Source: Eubacterium aggregans
Lineage (GTDB): Bacteria > Bacillota > Clostridia > Eubacteriales > Eubacteriaceae
Direction of reading: 5' to 3'
Assembly (NCBI RefSeq): GCF_900107815.1
Contig: NZ_FNRK01000001.1
Location: forward strand, 154,686 to 218,685
DNA length: 64,000 bases
Shown here: positions 9,177-17,468 of the stretch, one piece after another
Numbering within the stretch: position 1 is the stretch's first letter
How the letters are laid out: every line of letters begins with the position of its first letter
Position numbers and translations under genes: made by a program
The notes under the pieces: generated by a model
Told to the model about the DNA's origin: nothing
The model's input: the letters and a program-made list of their open reading frames with translations, nothing else
Database searches by the model: none

Positions 9177-11125
9177 CAACCGACCGTTGCTCCTACTTTA
9201 AAGTCAGGGTCTTCGATGGTCAATAACGTCAGTTTCTTTCCCTTGACCGCAGAAAGGATCATCCCGTTGGATTCCAGTCCTCTAAGCATCACCGGCTTCA
9301 AATTCGTACAGGCAATGACTTTTTTCCCAACCAGGGCTTCCGGCTCGTAGTATTTGGCGATTCCCGAAATAATCTGACGTTTTTCATTCCCAAAATCCAA
9401 CTGGAAAACCAGCAGCTTATCCGCATCAGGATGCTTTTCACAGGCCAGCACCTCGGCAACCCGCATTTCCACCTTTGCAAAATCATCGATGGTAATGAGG
9501 CCTGTGCCTTCGGCATTGGCATCATCGGCTTTTGGGGCAGCCGGCTTCTTTTGCTGCTGTTTCTTTTCTGGGGCTGGCTTTGCCTTCTCCACCTCAATCC
9601 GTGGGAAGAGGGGTTCACAGCGTTCCACGGTCATCCCCGAAGGATAGCCCCCAAAGTCCTTGATGCTCTCCCAGGTTAAGGCGGACTCTGGTATCTTTAA
9701 TTCCTCGGCCATCCGGGCACCGGTATCGGGCATGAAGGCAGAGATTAAAACCGTGATAATCCGAAGGGATTCAGTAAGGTTATACATCACTGCGGCCAAG
9801 CGGGCCTTGGTGGCTTCGTCCTTGCACAGCACCCAGGGCTGGGTTTCATCGATATATTTATTGGTCCGGGAAACCAGCTTCCAGATGGCCTCCAGGGCCT
9901 TGCTGAAGTCCAGCTTGTCCATGAGGGCCTCAACCTCTCCAGGGGTGGCTTCTGCCAGGGCGATGAGCTCCCCGTCGTATTCCCCGGACTGCCGTTCTTC
10001 CGGAAGGGTCCCCCCGAAATATTTGACAGTCATGGCCACGGTCCGGGAGAGTAAATTCCCCAGATCATTGGCCAAATCGGAATTGATATGGCTTACCAGG
10101 AGGTCTTCATTATAAATCCCATCGGAACCATAGGTCATTTCCCGGAGGACGTGGTAGCGCAGGGCATCCACACCGTATTTTTTAGCTAACTCCACGGGGT
10201 CCACTACATTCCCCACGGATTTGGACATCTTCCCTCCCTTAAGGAGAATCCAGCCGTGGCCATAGACCTGGTGCGGCAGGGGCAGATCCAGGGCCATAAG
10301 AATGATGGGCCAGTAAATGGTATGGAAGCGGATAATATCCTTCCCCACCAAATGGACATCCGCCGGCCAATATTTTTCCATGAGCTGGGGCTTATCATTT
10401 AAATAGCCCAGGGCGGAGATATAGTTGGGTAGGGCATCAATCCAAACATACACCACATGGCCCGGGTCAAAGGTGACGGGTACTCCCCAGAAGAAGGAGG
10501 TCCGGGAGACGCACAGATCCTGGAGGCCGGGCTTGATGAAATTATTGATCATTTCATTTTTCCGGGATTCCGGCTGGATAAAGTCGGGATGGCTTTCAAT
10601 GTACTCTAACAGCCGATCCGCATACTTGCTCATTTTAAAGAAGTAGGCTTCCTCAGAGGCCTTCTGAACCGGACGGCCACAGTCCGGGCAGTTGCCATCC
10701 ACCAGTTGGCTCTCTGTCCAGAAGGACTCGCAGGGGGTACAATACCAGCCCTCGTACTTGCCCTTATAAATATCCCCCTGATCGTACAGTTGCTTGAAAA
10801 TCCTTTGGATGGTCTTTTCATGCTCAGGGTCTGTCGTACGAATGAATTGATCGTAGTCGATGTTCATCAGCGTCCACAGCTCCTTAATCCGCCCCACGAC
10901 ATCATCCACATAGGCCTGGGGGGTGATGCCAGCTTCTTCGGCCTTATCCTGGATCTTCTGACCATGCTCATCAGTGCCTGTGAGCATATAGGCATCGTAG
11001 CCCAGCTGCTTTTTAAACCGGGTGATGGTATCCGCCGCCACCGTGGTATAGGTATGACCGATATGTAAATCCCCGCTGGGATAGTAAATCGGCGTGGTCA
11101 CATAAAATGTTTTTTGTTCTTTCAT
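9176..11125 (-). CDS. metG: Methionyl-tRNA synthetase with C-terminal tRNA-binding domain
   Basis: 649 residues. The class I HIGH motif is at 21-24 and KMSKS at 299-303. Zinc-binding cysteines are C129, C132, C146 and C149. A Lys/Pro-rich linker (about 510-535) leads to a Trbp111-like tRNA-binding domain at the C-terminus. The ATG has AGGAGG at good spacing. It charges tRNA-Met and is the first gene of the operon, under a T-box whose specifier reads Met. Confidence 0.97.
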   Translation of the reverse strand: MKEQKTFYVTTPIYYPSGDLHIGHTYTTVAADTITRFKKQLGYDAYMLTGTDEHGQKIQDKAEEAGITPQAYVDDVVGRIKELWTLMNIDYDQFIRTTDPEHEKTIQRIFKQLYDQGDIYKGKYEGWYCTPCESFWTESQLVDGNCPDCGRPVQKASEEAYFFKMSKYADRLLEYIESHPDFIQPESRKNEMINNFIKPGLQDLCVSRTSFFWGVPVTFDPGHVVYVWIDALPNYISALGYLNDKPQLMEKYWPADVHLVGKDIIRFHTIYWPIILMALDLPLPHQVYGHGWILLKGGKMSKSVGNVVDPVELAKKYGVDALRYHVLREMTYGSDGIYNEDLLVSHINSDLANDLGNLLSRTVAMTVKYFGGTLPEERQSGEYDGELIALAEATPGEVEALMDKLDFSKALEAIWKLVSRTNKYIDETQPWVLCKDEATKARLAAVMYNLTESLRIITVLISAFMPDTGARMAEELKIPESALTWESIKDFGGYPSGMTVERCEPLFPRIEVEKAKPAPEKKQQQKKPAAPKADDANAEGTGLITIDDFAKVEMRVAEVLACEKHPDADKLLVFQLDFGNEKRQIISGIAKYYEPEALVGKKVIACTNLKPVMLRGLESNGMILSAVKGKKLTLLTIEDPDFKVGATVG

Positions 11126-11310
11126 CGTTCCTCCTATTGATTAATTAAAGAATGTTGTTTTATTGGTTGGTTGTGACAGAAGTAACTCGTTCCGCTTCGC
11201 TGCACTCGTTCACGGCTGCGCCGTGCGTCTTTTAAACTGAATAATCCTTTATAAAAACAAGCTTTTAACTGGACTATCCATCTTAAAATCCGTACTTCTG
11301 TTAGCTAACG

Positions 11311-11557
11311 CGAAAAAGAAGAGACCTTCAATCCAAAAGGACGAAGATCTCGTGGTACCACCTTAATTCGAAGGGATGCCAGTCAATGCTTCCCTTCCTC
11401 TCATGCGTTAACGCCGCCAACGGCATGGGCTTAGCCGTACCTCACCCACACTGCTCAGGGACCATCTTCAGCCCGACATCCACCGCCGCATTCCACCAAC
11501 CACGGCTCTCTTTAGGGTTCTGTCGTACCTACTCTTCCCATCATCACTTTTACATAT
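11311..11557 (-). promoter_or_regulatory. Methionine T-box leader of metG
   Basis: On minus, the T-box core AAGGTGGTACCACG lies at 11364-11351. It is followed by a terminator hairpin (arms 11339-11351 and 11321-11334) and a T-rich run (11320-11311). Upstream is a stem I region with GAAGAGTAG and GGTTGGTGG elements. The specifier is most likely ATG at 11465-11463, just before GTCCCTGAGC, matching the Met gene downstream. Uncharged tRNA-Met should favour the antiterminator. About 185 nt lie between terminator and metG, including a small GC hairpin (CACGGCTGCGCCGTG, 11208-11222); no gene is seen there. Confidence 0.93.
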
Positions 11558-11563
11558 GGTTTT

Positions 11564-11591
11564 ATTATACCGGATTGTGCATAAAATGCAA
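11564..11591 (-). promoter_or_regulatory. Promoter of the metG T-box operon
   Basis: TTGCAT (11591-11586), 16-bp spacer, TATAAT (11569-11564) on minus, directly upstream of T-box stem I. Confidence 0.8.
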
Positions 11592-11599
11592 GTTTATTT

Positions 11600-12280
11600 T
11601 TAACATGTCGGCATTTCAAAGCCCTCCAATGCCCGATTGAGAAAGTCATTGAAATCCCGCATTTTCACAAAAATATCCGTAGCCATCTCAATAAAATCCC
11701 CCTTTAAAATCTGGGTATCGGGCACTGGATATTCCAGATACCAGCTTTTGTTTTTTAAATACTCCCCTTGGGGGTGGTCTTTATCGTAGCCCAGGGGTAC
11801 CCGTTTCAGTGCCTTTCCCATCACTGTGAAATGTGTTTTAAAATCCGGGGCCATGATGATTTCTTCCCACTCCCTGCCCTGACTGGAAATAGCATCCCGT
11901 ACCATTGCCGTAGCATCCTTAAATATATCCGAAAAAAGGCCACCCCCAAGGAAGGATTGGTTCTCCGGAGAGATCATCAGAAAATAGCCAACGGGGATAG
12001 GCTGCTTACCCATGGGACCGATATGGGCCCGAAACACTGGATTATAGGGTAACTTGTCATGACTAAAGCGTATGTCCCGCACCATCTTAAAAGTCAGCTT
12101 TTTAGGCTCGATGGATGGGATATTCCCATGGGTTTTTCGAAGGACTACCATCAATTCCGAAATCAAGGCTTCAAAGGCCTGACAGGCCTCCATACGTCTT
12201 TTCCTGGTCCCCTGATACCACTCCCTATTATTATGTGCTGCTAAATCTCTGAGATAATCTAAAACTAACTTCATCTCCAT
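11600..12280 (-). CDS. DUF2461 family protein
   Basis: About 226 residues covering the whole DUF2461/TIGR02453 domain: NNREWYQ near the start, the IRFSHDKLPYNP core and PMGKQPIPVGYFLMISPENQSFLGGG. The function of the family is unknown. The ATG at 12280 fits the family's N-terminus; upstream in-frame codons overlap the sigma-factor gene and give no match. It follows the sigma factor by about 17 bp and is probably co-transcribed with it. The metG promoter lies about 10 bp beyond its stop. Confidence 0.85.
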   Translation of the reverse strand: MEMKLVLDYLRDLAAHNNREWYQGTRKRRMEACQAFEALISELMVVLRKTHGNIPSIEPKKLTFKMVRDIRFSHDKLPYNPVFRAHIGPMGKQPIPVGYFLMISPENQSFLGGGLFSDIFKDATAMVRDAISSQGREWEEIIMAPDFKTHFTVMGKALKRVPLGYDKDHPQGEYLKNKSWYLEYPVPDTQILKGDFIEMATDIFVKMRDFNDFLNRALEGFEMPTC

Positions 12281-12297
12281 TCTTTCTATTCCCCACC

Positions 12298-13140
12298 TTA
12301 TCCCTGCATGACCACAGAGAAATCCTTCCCTGCCATCAGCTTTTGAATCCAAGCTGTCGCCTGCTCCGAAGCGTGATAGGCCGGAAAATCGGCAAAGATT
12401 TGGGATAAATCATCCAGCTGCTCCATGGCATCGGTGTAGGCGACAATATCCTTGTAGGCACACACCTCCATGGCCCCAAAGTCAAGATGATCGGGATGGA
12501 TGCGGTGGGTTAAAATAGCATAATGAATCCGCCGTTTACAGGAACAGATTCCCGTTCCTGATAGCCCGCAATACGCCTTTAAAAAGTCTCCCATTTTTTG
12601 ACGGATACGGGAAAGCCGCTTTCGGTAGGCCTCTGGGGTGATTTCCATAATTTCTGCGGCAATGCGACTATCCAGGCGAAACATCGTCCCCAGAATATAG
12701 ATAGCTCGGCTTTCTTTGTCCAGGCATTGGAGCATAACATTGGAACAGGACAGCTTTAATTCCCGTTCTAACAAGGCCTGGTCTACTCCTCCGCTCATAT
12801 CCGGCACATCCCGCTCCCGTCCCGAGGCAATATCCTCACCATAGGTCTCAAAGCTGAGGGGACGATTGGCAAATAATCCCTTTTGATAGTTTTTTAAACG
12901 GTTTACCGCAATACGAAATACCCAGGTGGACAGACTACTCTCCTGCTTAAAGGAGGATATCCGTGTCATTACCTTGATCAAAATTTCCTGTGCAGCATCC
13001 TCGGCATCGGGGATGTGCCCTAGCATCCGCAGGGATAAATTAAAGACCATGTCCTGCACCTCATAGAGAATGGTCTCTAAGGCCTTTTTATCACCCAATG
13101 CCGCATTTCCAATTAACATCTTTTCATTCTCATAATCCAT
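12298..13140 (-). CDS. ECF-like RNA polymerase sigma factor with C-terminal extension
   Basis: 280 residues. Sigma region 2 (about 25-95: GHIPDAEDAAQEILIKV and STWVFRIAVNRLKNY) and region 4 (about 125-190: RLDSRIAAEIMEITPEAYRKRLSRIRQ) are clear. About 90 further residues begin with a short Cys-containing segment (GICSCKRR). That tail is longer than in classical ECF factors and may be a sensory or inhibitory domain; no separate anti-sigma gene is seen nearby. GGGAGAAAG precedes the ATG. The stimulus is unknown. Confidence 0.82.
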   Translation of the reverse strand: MDYENEKMLIGNAALGDKKALETILYEVQDMVFNLSLRMLGHIPDAEDAAQEILIKVMTRISSFKQESSLSTWVFRIAVNRLKNYQKGLFANRPLSFETYGEDIASGRERDVPDMSGGVDQALLERELKLSCSNVMLQCLDKESRAIYILGTMFRLDSRIAAEIMEITPEAYRKRLSRIRQKMGDFLKAYCGLSGTGICSCKRRIHYAILTHRIHPDHLDFGAMEVCAYKDIVAYTDAMEQLDDLSQIFADFPAYHASEQATAWIQKLMAGKDFSVVMQG

Positions 13141-13233
13141 TTTAAATCTTTCTCCCTTTGATCTTAAAAATTTTTACCTTCTATATAATTAGACAAAGAT
13201 TTTGATACTTTGTGACATCTTTTATTCTTTTAT

Positions 13234-13296
13234 ATTAAAAAAACGACCATGGGCTGTCCTCCGCTTAGCGTGTCACTCAGCATTCTGGTCGTTTTA
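13234..13296 (-). terminator. Terminator after rsmI
   Basis: On minus, ACGACCA pairs with TGGTCGT across a 40-nt loop region and is followed by a run of T. It lies 18 bp after the rsmI stop. The rest of 13141-13313 holds only the promoter side of the sigma-factor gene. Confidence 0.75.
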
Positions 13297-13313
13297 ATAT
13301 GATTCATCCCTTT

Positions 13314-14156
13314 TTATTTTACCTTCACCGCAGCATACACATCCCGCCGGGAAATACCGCGGTCCACAGCCACTTGCTTCATGGCTTCTTTTTCGGTCAT
13401 TCCCTGATCCCGATAATGGGTTAAATGAGCATCTAAGCTCCCCTCGGAAAGGGCATCGGTCTGGGGGGCATCCCTGCCGTCGCCACCATCAATAATCAGG
13501 ACGAATTCGCCCTTGGGGCTAGCTTCCAGGGCCCAATCCCGCAGCTCTGCCACAGTGCCCCGTTTGGTTTCTTCATAGCGCTTGGTAATTTCCCGGGAAA
13601 TAGCCATCCGTCTTTCGGGGATAACCGCCGCCAATTGGGTCAGAAACTTCCCCAGGCGGTGGGGGGATTCGTAAAGAACCACCGGACAAGTGGCCTCCGC
13701 AATGGCGGCAATGCCCTCCCGGAGCTCCTTGTTCTGCTTCCCGATAAAGCCCATAAAGGTGAAGTGGCGACAGTCCATACCTGAAAGCACCACCCCGCAG
13801 AGCCCGGCATTGGGCCCGGGGACCACGGTAACGGGGATATCCTCCTGGCGGCAGTCCGCCACCAGCTGATAGCCCGGATCGGAAATTACGGGCATCCCCG
13901 CATCGGAGATCAGGGCGATATTCTGACCTTCCCGAAGAAGCGCCCGGAGCTTGGCGCTGGCTTCATGCTCATTGTGCTTGTGATAGGCCATCATCTTGGT
14001 GTGGATATCCAAATGGTTGAGGAGCTTAATGGACTGGCGGGTATCCTCCGCCGCAATAAGGTCCACCTCCCCCAGGATGCGGATGGCCCGGAGGGTGATA
14101 TCCTCTAAATTCCCAATGGGGGTCCCCACAAGATAGAGGGTACCCATCTCATCCAT
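13314..14156 (-). CDS. rsmI: 16S rRNA (cytidine1402-2'-O)-methyltransferase
   Basis: 280 residues. It begins MDEMGTLYLVGTPIGNLEDITLRA and carries EDTR, GMPVISDPGY and VVPGPNA, the hallmarks of the tetrapyrrole-methylase-fold RsmI. It methylates the ribose of C1402 in 16S rRNA using SAM. The ATG at 14156 has CGGAG 8 nt upstream and overlaps the stop of the flavoprotein gene by 8 nt. Confidence 0.95.
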   Translation of the reverse strand: MDEMGTLYLVGTPIGNLEDITLRAIRILGEVDLIAAEDTRQSIKLLNHLDIHTKMMAYHKHNEHEASAKLRALLREGQNIALISDAGMPVISDPGYQLVADCRQEDIPVTVVPGPNAGLCGVVLSGMDCRHFTFMGFIGKQNKELREGIAAIAEATCPVVLYESPHRLGKFLTQLAAVIPERRMAISREITKRYEETKRGTVAELRDWALEASPKGEFVLIIDGGDGRDAPQTDALSEGSLDAHLTHYRDQGMTEKEAMKQVAVDRGISRRDVYAAVKVK

Positions 14157-15537
14157 TGGTAATTCTCCGGGCCACGTAGACCCCATTGACCGAAGCCTGC
14201 ATTAGCCCTCGGGTAATCCCTGCGCCGTCCCCCATGACGTACAGGTTTTTCAGGTTGGTTTGGAAATCCTCATCCACCTCAACGCGGTTGGAATAGAACT
14301 TCACCTCCACCCCATAGAGGAGGGTCTCTTCACTGGCCAGCCCCGGGGAAACCTTATCCAGGGCGATGATCATCTCATCAATATCCTTTAAAATCCGGTA
14401 GGGCAGCACCAGGCCTAGATCCCCGGGAACCGCATCCTTTAGGGTTGGGATGATATTACTGCGGTCCAGACGCTCTGCGGTGGTCCGGCGGCCCCGGACA
14501 AAATCACCGTAGCGCTGGACTAAAATTTTATTGCCGGTGAGCATATTGGCCAGCTCGGCGATGTGCTTTCCGTAGGTGATGGGTGAATTAAAGGGTTGGG
14601 TAAAGCCCTTGGAAACCAGCAGGGCAAAATTGGTATTATCCGTTTTAAGGGCATCTGCCTTGTAGCTATGGCCATTGACCACGGCCAGGCCATCGTCGTA
14701 GTATTCGGCGGCCACCACACCCCCGGGGTTGGAACAGAAGGTTCGGACGGCATCGTCAAAGGTGGGGGTATAGTACTTCAGCTTCCCCTCGTACAAACAA
14801 TTGTTGATTTCCTCCATGACTTCGTTCCGGGTCTCTACCCGAACCCCGATGTCCACCTTCCCCACGGTGGTGCGGATGCCATGGTCCTGACAAAGGGTGG
14901 ACAGCCAGGCTGAGCCCTCCCGCCCCACACACATCAGTACCTTGGAGCTGTAGAAATCCCCGGATTGGGTTTTAACCCCGGTGACCACCCCATCCTCGAT
15001 GATTAAATCGGTGACGGGTGTTCGAAAGCGGATGTCCACCTTATACTTGTCCATGAGATCCTGCTGGATCTTTCCATAAATGGCGTAGCCTACCTCAGTA
15101 CCCATATGGCGCACCGGGCATTCCACCAGCTTTAGATTATTCTCAATGGCTTTTTTACGAATCTGTCCGATTTTCTCCGGGACATCCACCCCGTAAACGC
15201 GCTGGTCTGCACCATAGCTTAAATAGGTGGCATCCACATAATGGATGAGGTCCTGGGTGATGTCCGTGCCGATGTATTCCGGCAGATCTCCCCCTACCTC
15301 CGGGGATAAGGATAGCTTTCCATCGGAAAAGGCCCCGGCCCCGGCAAAACCTGTAGTAATATTACAGGGTGTACAGCCGACACAACGGCCCGTTTTACGC
15401 TTGGGACAAATGCGTTTTTCAATGGGGTTTCCCTTTTCCAACATGAGGATCTTTAAATCCGGATTCTGCTTTTTAAGCTCCAAGGCTGCAAAAATCCCCG
15501 AGGGCCCGGCCCCCACAATAATGACATGATATTCCAT
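14149..15537 (-). CDS. COG2509-type FAD-dependent oxidoreductase
   Basis: 462 residues. An N-terminal dinucleotide-binding motif (VGAGPSGIFAALE) is followed at about 45-60 by a cysteine cluster (CPKRKTGRCVGCTPC) that looks suited to metal or Fe-S binding. A C-terminal FAD motif reads YVMGDGAGITRGLMQAS. The family is widespread in Clostridia but uncharacterised. It overlaps rsmI and lies 26 bp after dnaB; it reads on the same transcript. Confidence 0.85.
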   Translation of the reverse strand: MEYHVIIVGAGPSGIFAALELKKQNPDLKILMLEKGNPIEKRICPKRKTGRCVGCTPCNITTGFAGAGAFSDGKLSLSPEVGGDLPEYIGTDITQDLIHYVDATYLSYGADQRVYGVDVPEKIGQIRKKAIENNLKLVECPVRHMGTEVGYAIYGKIQQDLMDKYKVDIRFRTPVTDLIIEDGVVTGVKTQSGDFYSSKVLMCVGREGSAWLSTLCQDHGIRTTVGKVDIGVRVETRNEVMEEINNCLYEGKLKYYTPTFDDAVRTFCSNPGGVVAAEYYDDGLAVVNGHSYKADALKTDNTNFALLVSKGFTQPFNSPITYGKHIAELANMLTGNKILVQRYGDFVRGRRTTAERLDRSNIIPTLKDAVPGDLGLVLPYRILKDIDEMIIALDKVSPGLASEETLLYGVEVKFYSNRVEVDEDFQTNLKNLYVMGDGAGITRGLMQASVNGVYVARRITNG

Positions 15538-15563
15538 AATACTCTCTCTTACTTCTTTCGGTT

Positions 15564-16916
15564 TTAAAAACCTGGTCCAGGATCAGGATAGCGGGAATCA
15601 TCCGCAAAATCCATAAATTTCGTAAATTCCGGACGCCAGGTCAAATCAATTTTCCCCGTGGGGCCATTACGCTGTTTCGCCACAATACATTCCGCCATGT
15701 TGGGATTGGCATTTTCCTTATCGTAATAATACTCCCGATAGAGGAACATGACCACATCCGCATCCTGCTCGATGGAGCCAGATTCACGAAGGTCCGCCAG
15801 CATGGGGTGGTGATCCGGTCTACCGTCCGGGGCACGGCTAAGTTGGGACAGGCAGACGATGGGGCAATGGAGCTCCCGGGCCAGGGCCTTAAGTCCGCGG
15901 GAGATTTCTGAAATCTCATTCTGACGGTTTTCAGACCGTCCCCGGCTGCTCATCAGCTGAAGGTAGTCAATGAGAATCATATCCAGTCCCTGCTCGGCCT
16001 TGAGGCGCCGGCTCTTGGAACGGATATCCCCCAGGGTCAGGCCGGCACTATCGTCTATTTTAATCTCTGTGCCGTACAGGCGGGCGGAGGCATCCCCCAA
16101 AAGCTGCCAGTCCTCTTCGGATAAATCCCCGCTGCGCAGCTTGCTCAAATCAATCATTCCCTGGGAGCAAATCATACGCTGCATGAGCTGGGTTTTGGAC
16201 ATTTCCAGGCTAAAAATGGCCACCACCGCATTTTCTTTCAGAGCAGCGTGCTGGGCCAGATTCAGAGCAAAGGCCGTCTTTCCCATGGAGGGACGGGCCG
16301 CAATGTAAATCAAGTCCGAGGGCTGAAGCCCCGAGGTGTAATAATCCAGCTCCGTAAAGCCCGTGGGCAGGCCCGTGAGCTTCCCTCTATTTTTTCGGAT
16401 TTCTTCAATATGGTTCAGGGTCGCCATGACGACGCTCTTGGCATCCTCAAAATCCCCCTTGACATGGCCCTGGCCGACCTTAAAGATCTTTTGTTCCGCC
16501 AGCTCCACCACGTCGGATACGCGTTCGTACTCCCCGTAACAGCCGTCCAAAATCTCCATGGTGGTATCCACCAAACGGCGCAGCAGGGCCTGGTCCTGGA
16601 CGATTTTACAGTACCCCTCATAATTGCTGAGCATGGGGACCCGATCCACCAGCTCTGACAGATAAGCGTACCCCCCAATCTCATTGAACACCCCCTGATT
16701 TTGGAGGCGCTCTGCCAGGGTCACCACATCAATGGCCATGTGGTTTTCCCGGAGGGCCAACATGTTCTCAAAAATTAATTGGTTTTTTTTGGAAAAAAAA
16801 TCCTCCCCATGGAGGTGTTCCTCCGCCTTGGACAACCGGCTCTCATCCATTAGTATGGCCCCGAGGACGGAGGCCTCAGCGTCAAGGTTATGGGGCGGTT
16901 TATTGGGATTAATCAT
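15564..16916 (-). CDS. dnaB: Replicative DNA helicase DnaB
   Basis: 450 residues. N-terminal domain 1-150, linker, then a RecA-like domain with Walker A ARPSMGKT at 207-214, Walker B ILIDYLQLM and the arginine finger region QRNGPTG. It is the hexameric 5'-3' fork helicase (DnaC of Bacillus). rplI-dnaB linkage is classical. The helicase loaders of this genome lie at 54.9-56.9 kb. Confidence 0.96.
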   Translation of the reverse strand: MINPNKPPHNLDAEASVLGAILMDESRLSKAEEHLHGEDFFSKKNQLIFENMLALRENHMAIDVVTLAERLQNQGVFNEIGGYAYLSELVDRVPMLSNYEGYCKIVQDQALLRRLVDTTMEILDGCYGEYERVSDVVELAEQKIFKVGQGHVKGDFEDAKSVVMATLNHIEEIRKNRGKLTGLPTGFTELDYYTSGLQPSDLIYIAARPSMGKTAFALNLAQHAALKENAVVAIFSLEMSKTQLMQRMICSQGMIDLSKLRSGDLSEEDWQLLGDASARLYGTEIKIDDSAGLTLGDIRSKSRRLKAEQGLDMILIDYLQLMSSRGRSENRQNEISEISRGLKALARELHCPIVCLSQLSRAPDGRPDHHPMLADLRESGSIEQDADVVMFLYREYYYDKENANPNMAECIVAKQRNGPTGKIDLTWRPEFTKFMDFADDSRYPDPGPGF

Positions 16917-16945
16917 CGTACTCCCCTTTTTAAATTGAACGCTTC

Positions 16946-16998
16946 CATTGACACACCCGCTCCCGGAATAATCCGGTGGGATAACAGGCGTGTCAATG
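16946..16998 (-). other. Structured rplI-dnaB intergenic region
   Basis: CATTGACAC (16946-16954) pairs with GTGTCAATG (16990-16998). Inside, CCGG-AATAAT-CCGG (16963-16976) can form a nested hairpin. No T-run follows, so it is not a standard terminator. It could be a processing site or a translational control element for dnaB. Confidence 0.55.
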
Positions 16999-17020
16999 AC
17001 TGGTCATCTGACCCAACAGC

Positions 17021-17467
17021 CTATTCAGCGACAACCGCTACCGTTAGCTCACCTTCAACGCCAGCATAGGTCTTTACCTTGACATCCATCTTCCCAATAT
17101 GGCGGATAGGTTCAGCCAGGGTGATTTTACGTTTATCAATATCGATCCCTTCCTGATCCTTTAAAGCCTGGGCAATATCCTTGGACGTAACAGAACCAAA
17201 GAGCTGACCATCCTCCCCAGACCGTTCCGCAATGGTAATGGTCGTCTTGGACAGTTTGGCTGCCAATTCCACCGCTGCTTGTTTTTCCTCTGCCAGGACC
17301 TTAGCACGTTCAGCCTGCTTTTCCAATGCCATCTCAATATTTTCCTTGGTTCCGGGTAAGCCCTTTTTATTTTTAATAATGAAATTCCGGCCGTAGCCAT
17401 CCTTCACCTCAACAATATCTCCAGCATTCCCCAAACCTTTTACATTTTCAATTAATACAACTTTCAT
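17021..17467 (-). CDS. rplI: 50S ribosomal protein L9
   Basis: 148 residues, standard length. N-terminal domain MKVVLIENVKGLGNAGDIVEVKDGYGRNF..., long central helix, C-terminal rRNA-binding domain. The ATG at 17467 lies 1 nt after the gdpP stop, with AAAGGGA as ribosome site. Confidence 0.97.
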   Translation of the reverse strand: MKVVLIENVKGLGNAGDIVEVKDGYGRNFIIKNKKGLPGTKENIEMALEKQAERAKVLAEEKQAAVELAAKLSKTTITIAERSGEDGQLFGSVTSKDIAQALKDQEGIDIDKRKITLAEPIRHIGKMDVKVKTYAGVEGELTVAVVAE

Positions 17468-17468
17468 C

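Noticed and set aside
11185..11225. REP-like dispersed repeat (GC palindrome near metG)
   Set aside because: A vaguely similar GC-rich stretch occurs near 20803, but alignment by eye shows no consistent shared unit.
11126..11557. SAM or other methionine riboswitch upstream of metG
   Set aside because: The T-box core, stem I motifs and Met specifier explain the leader fully.
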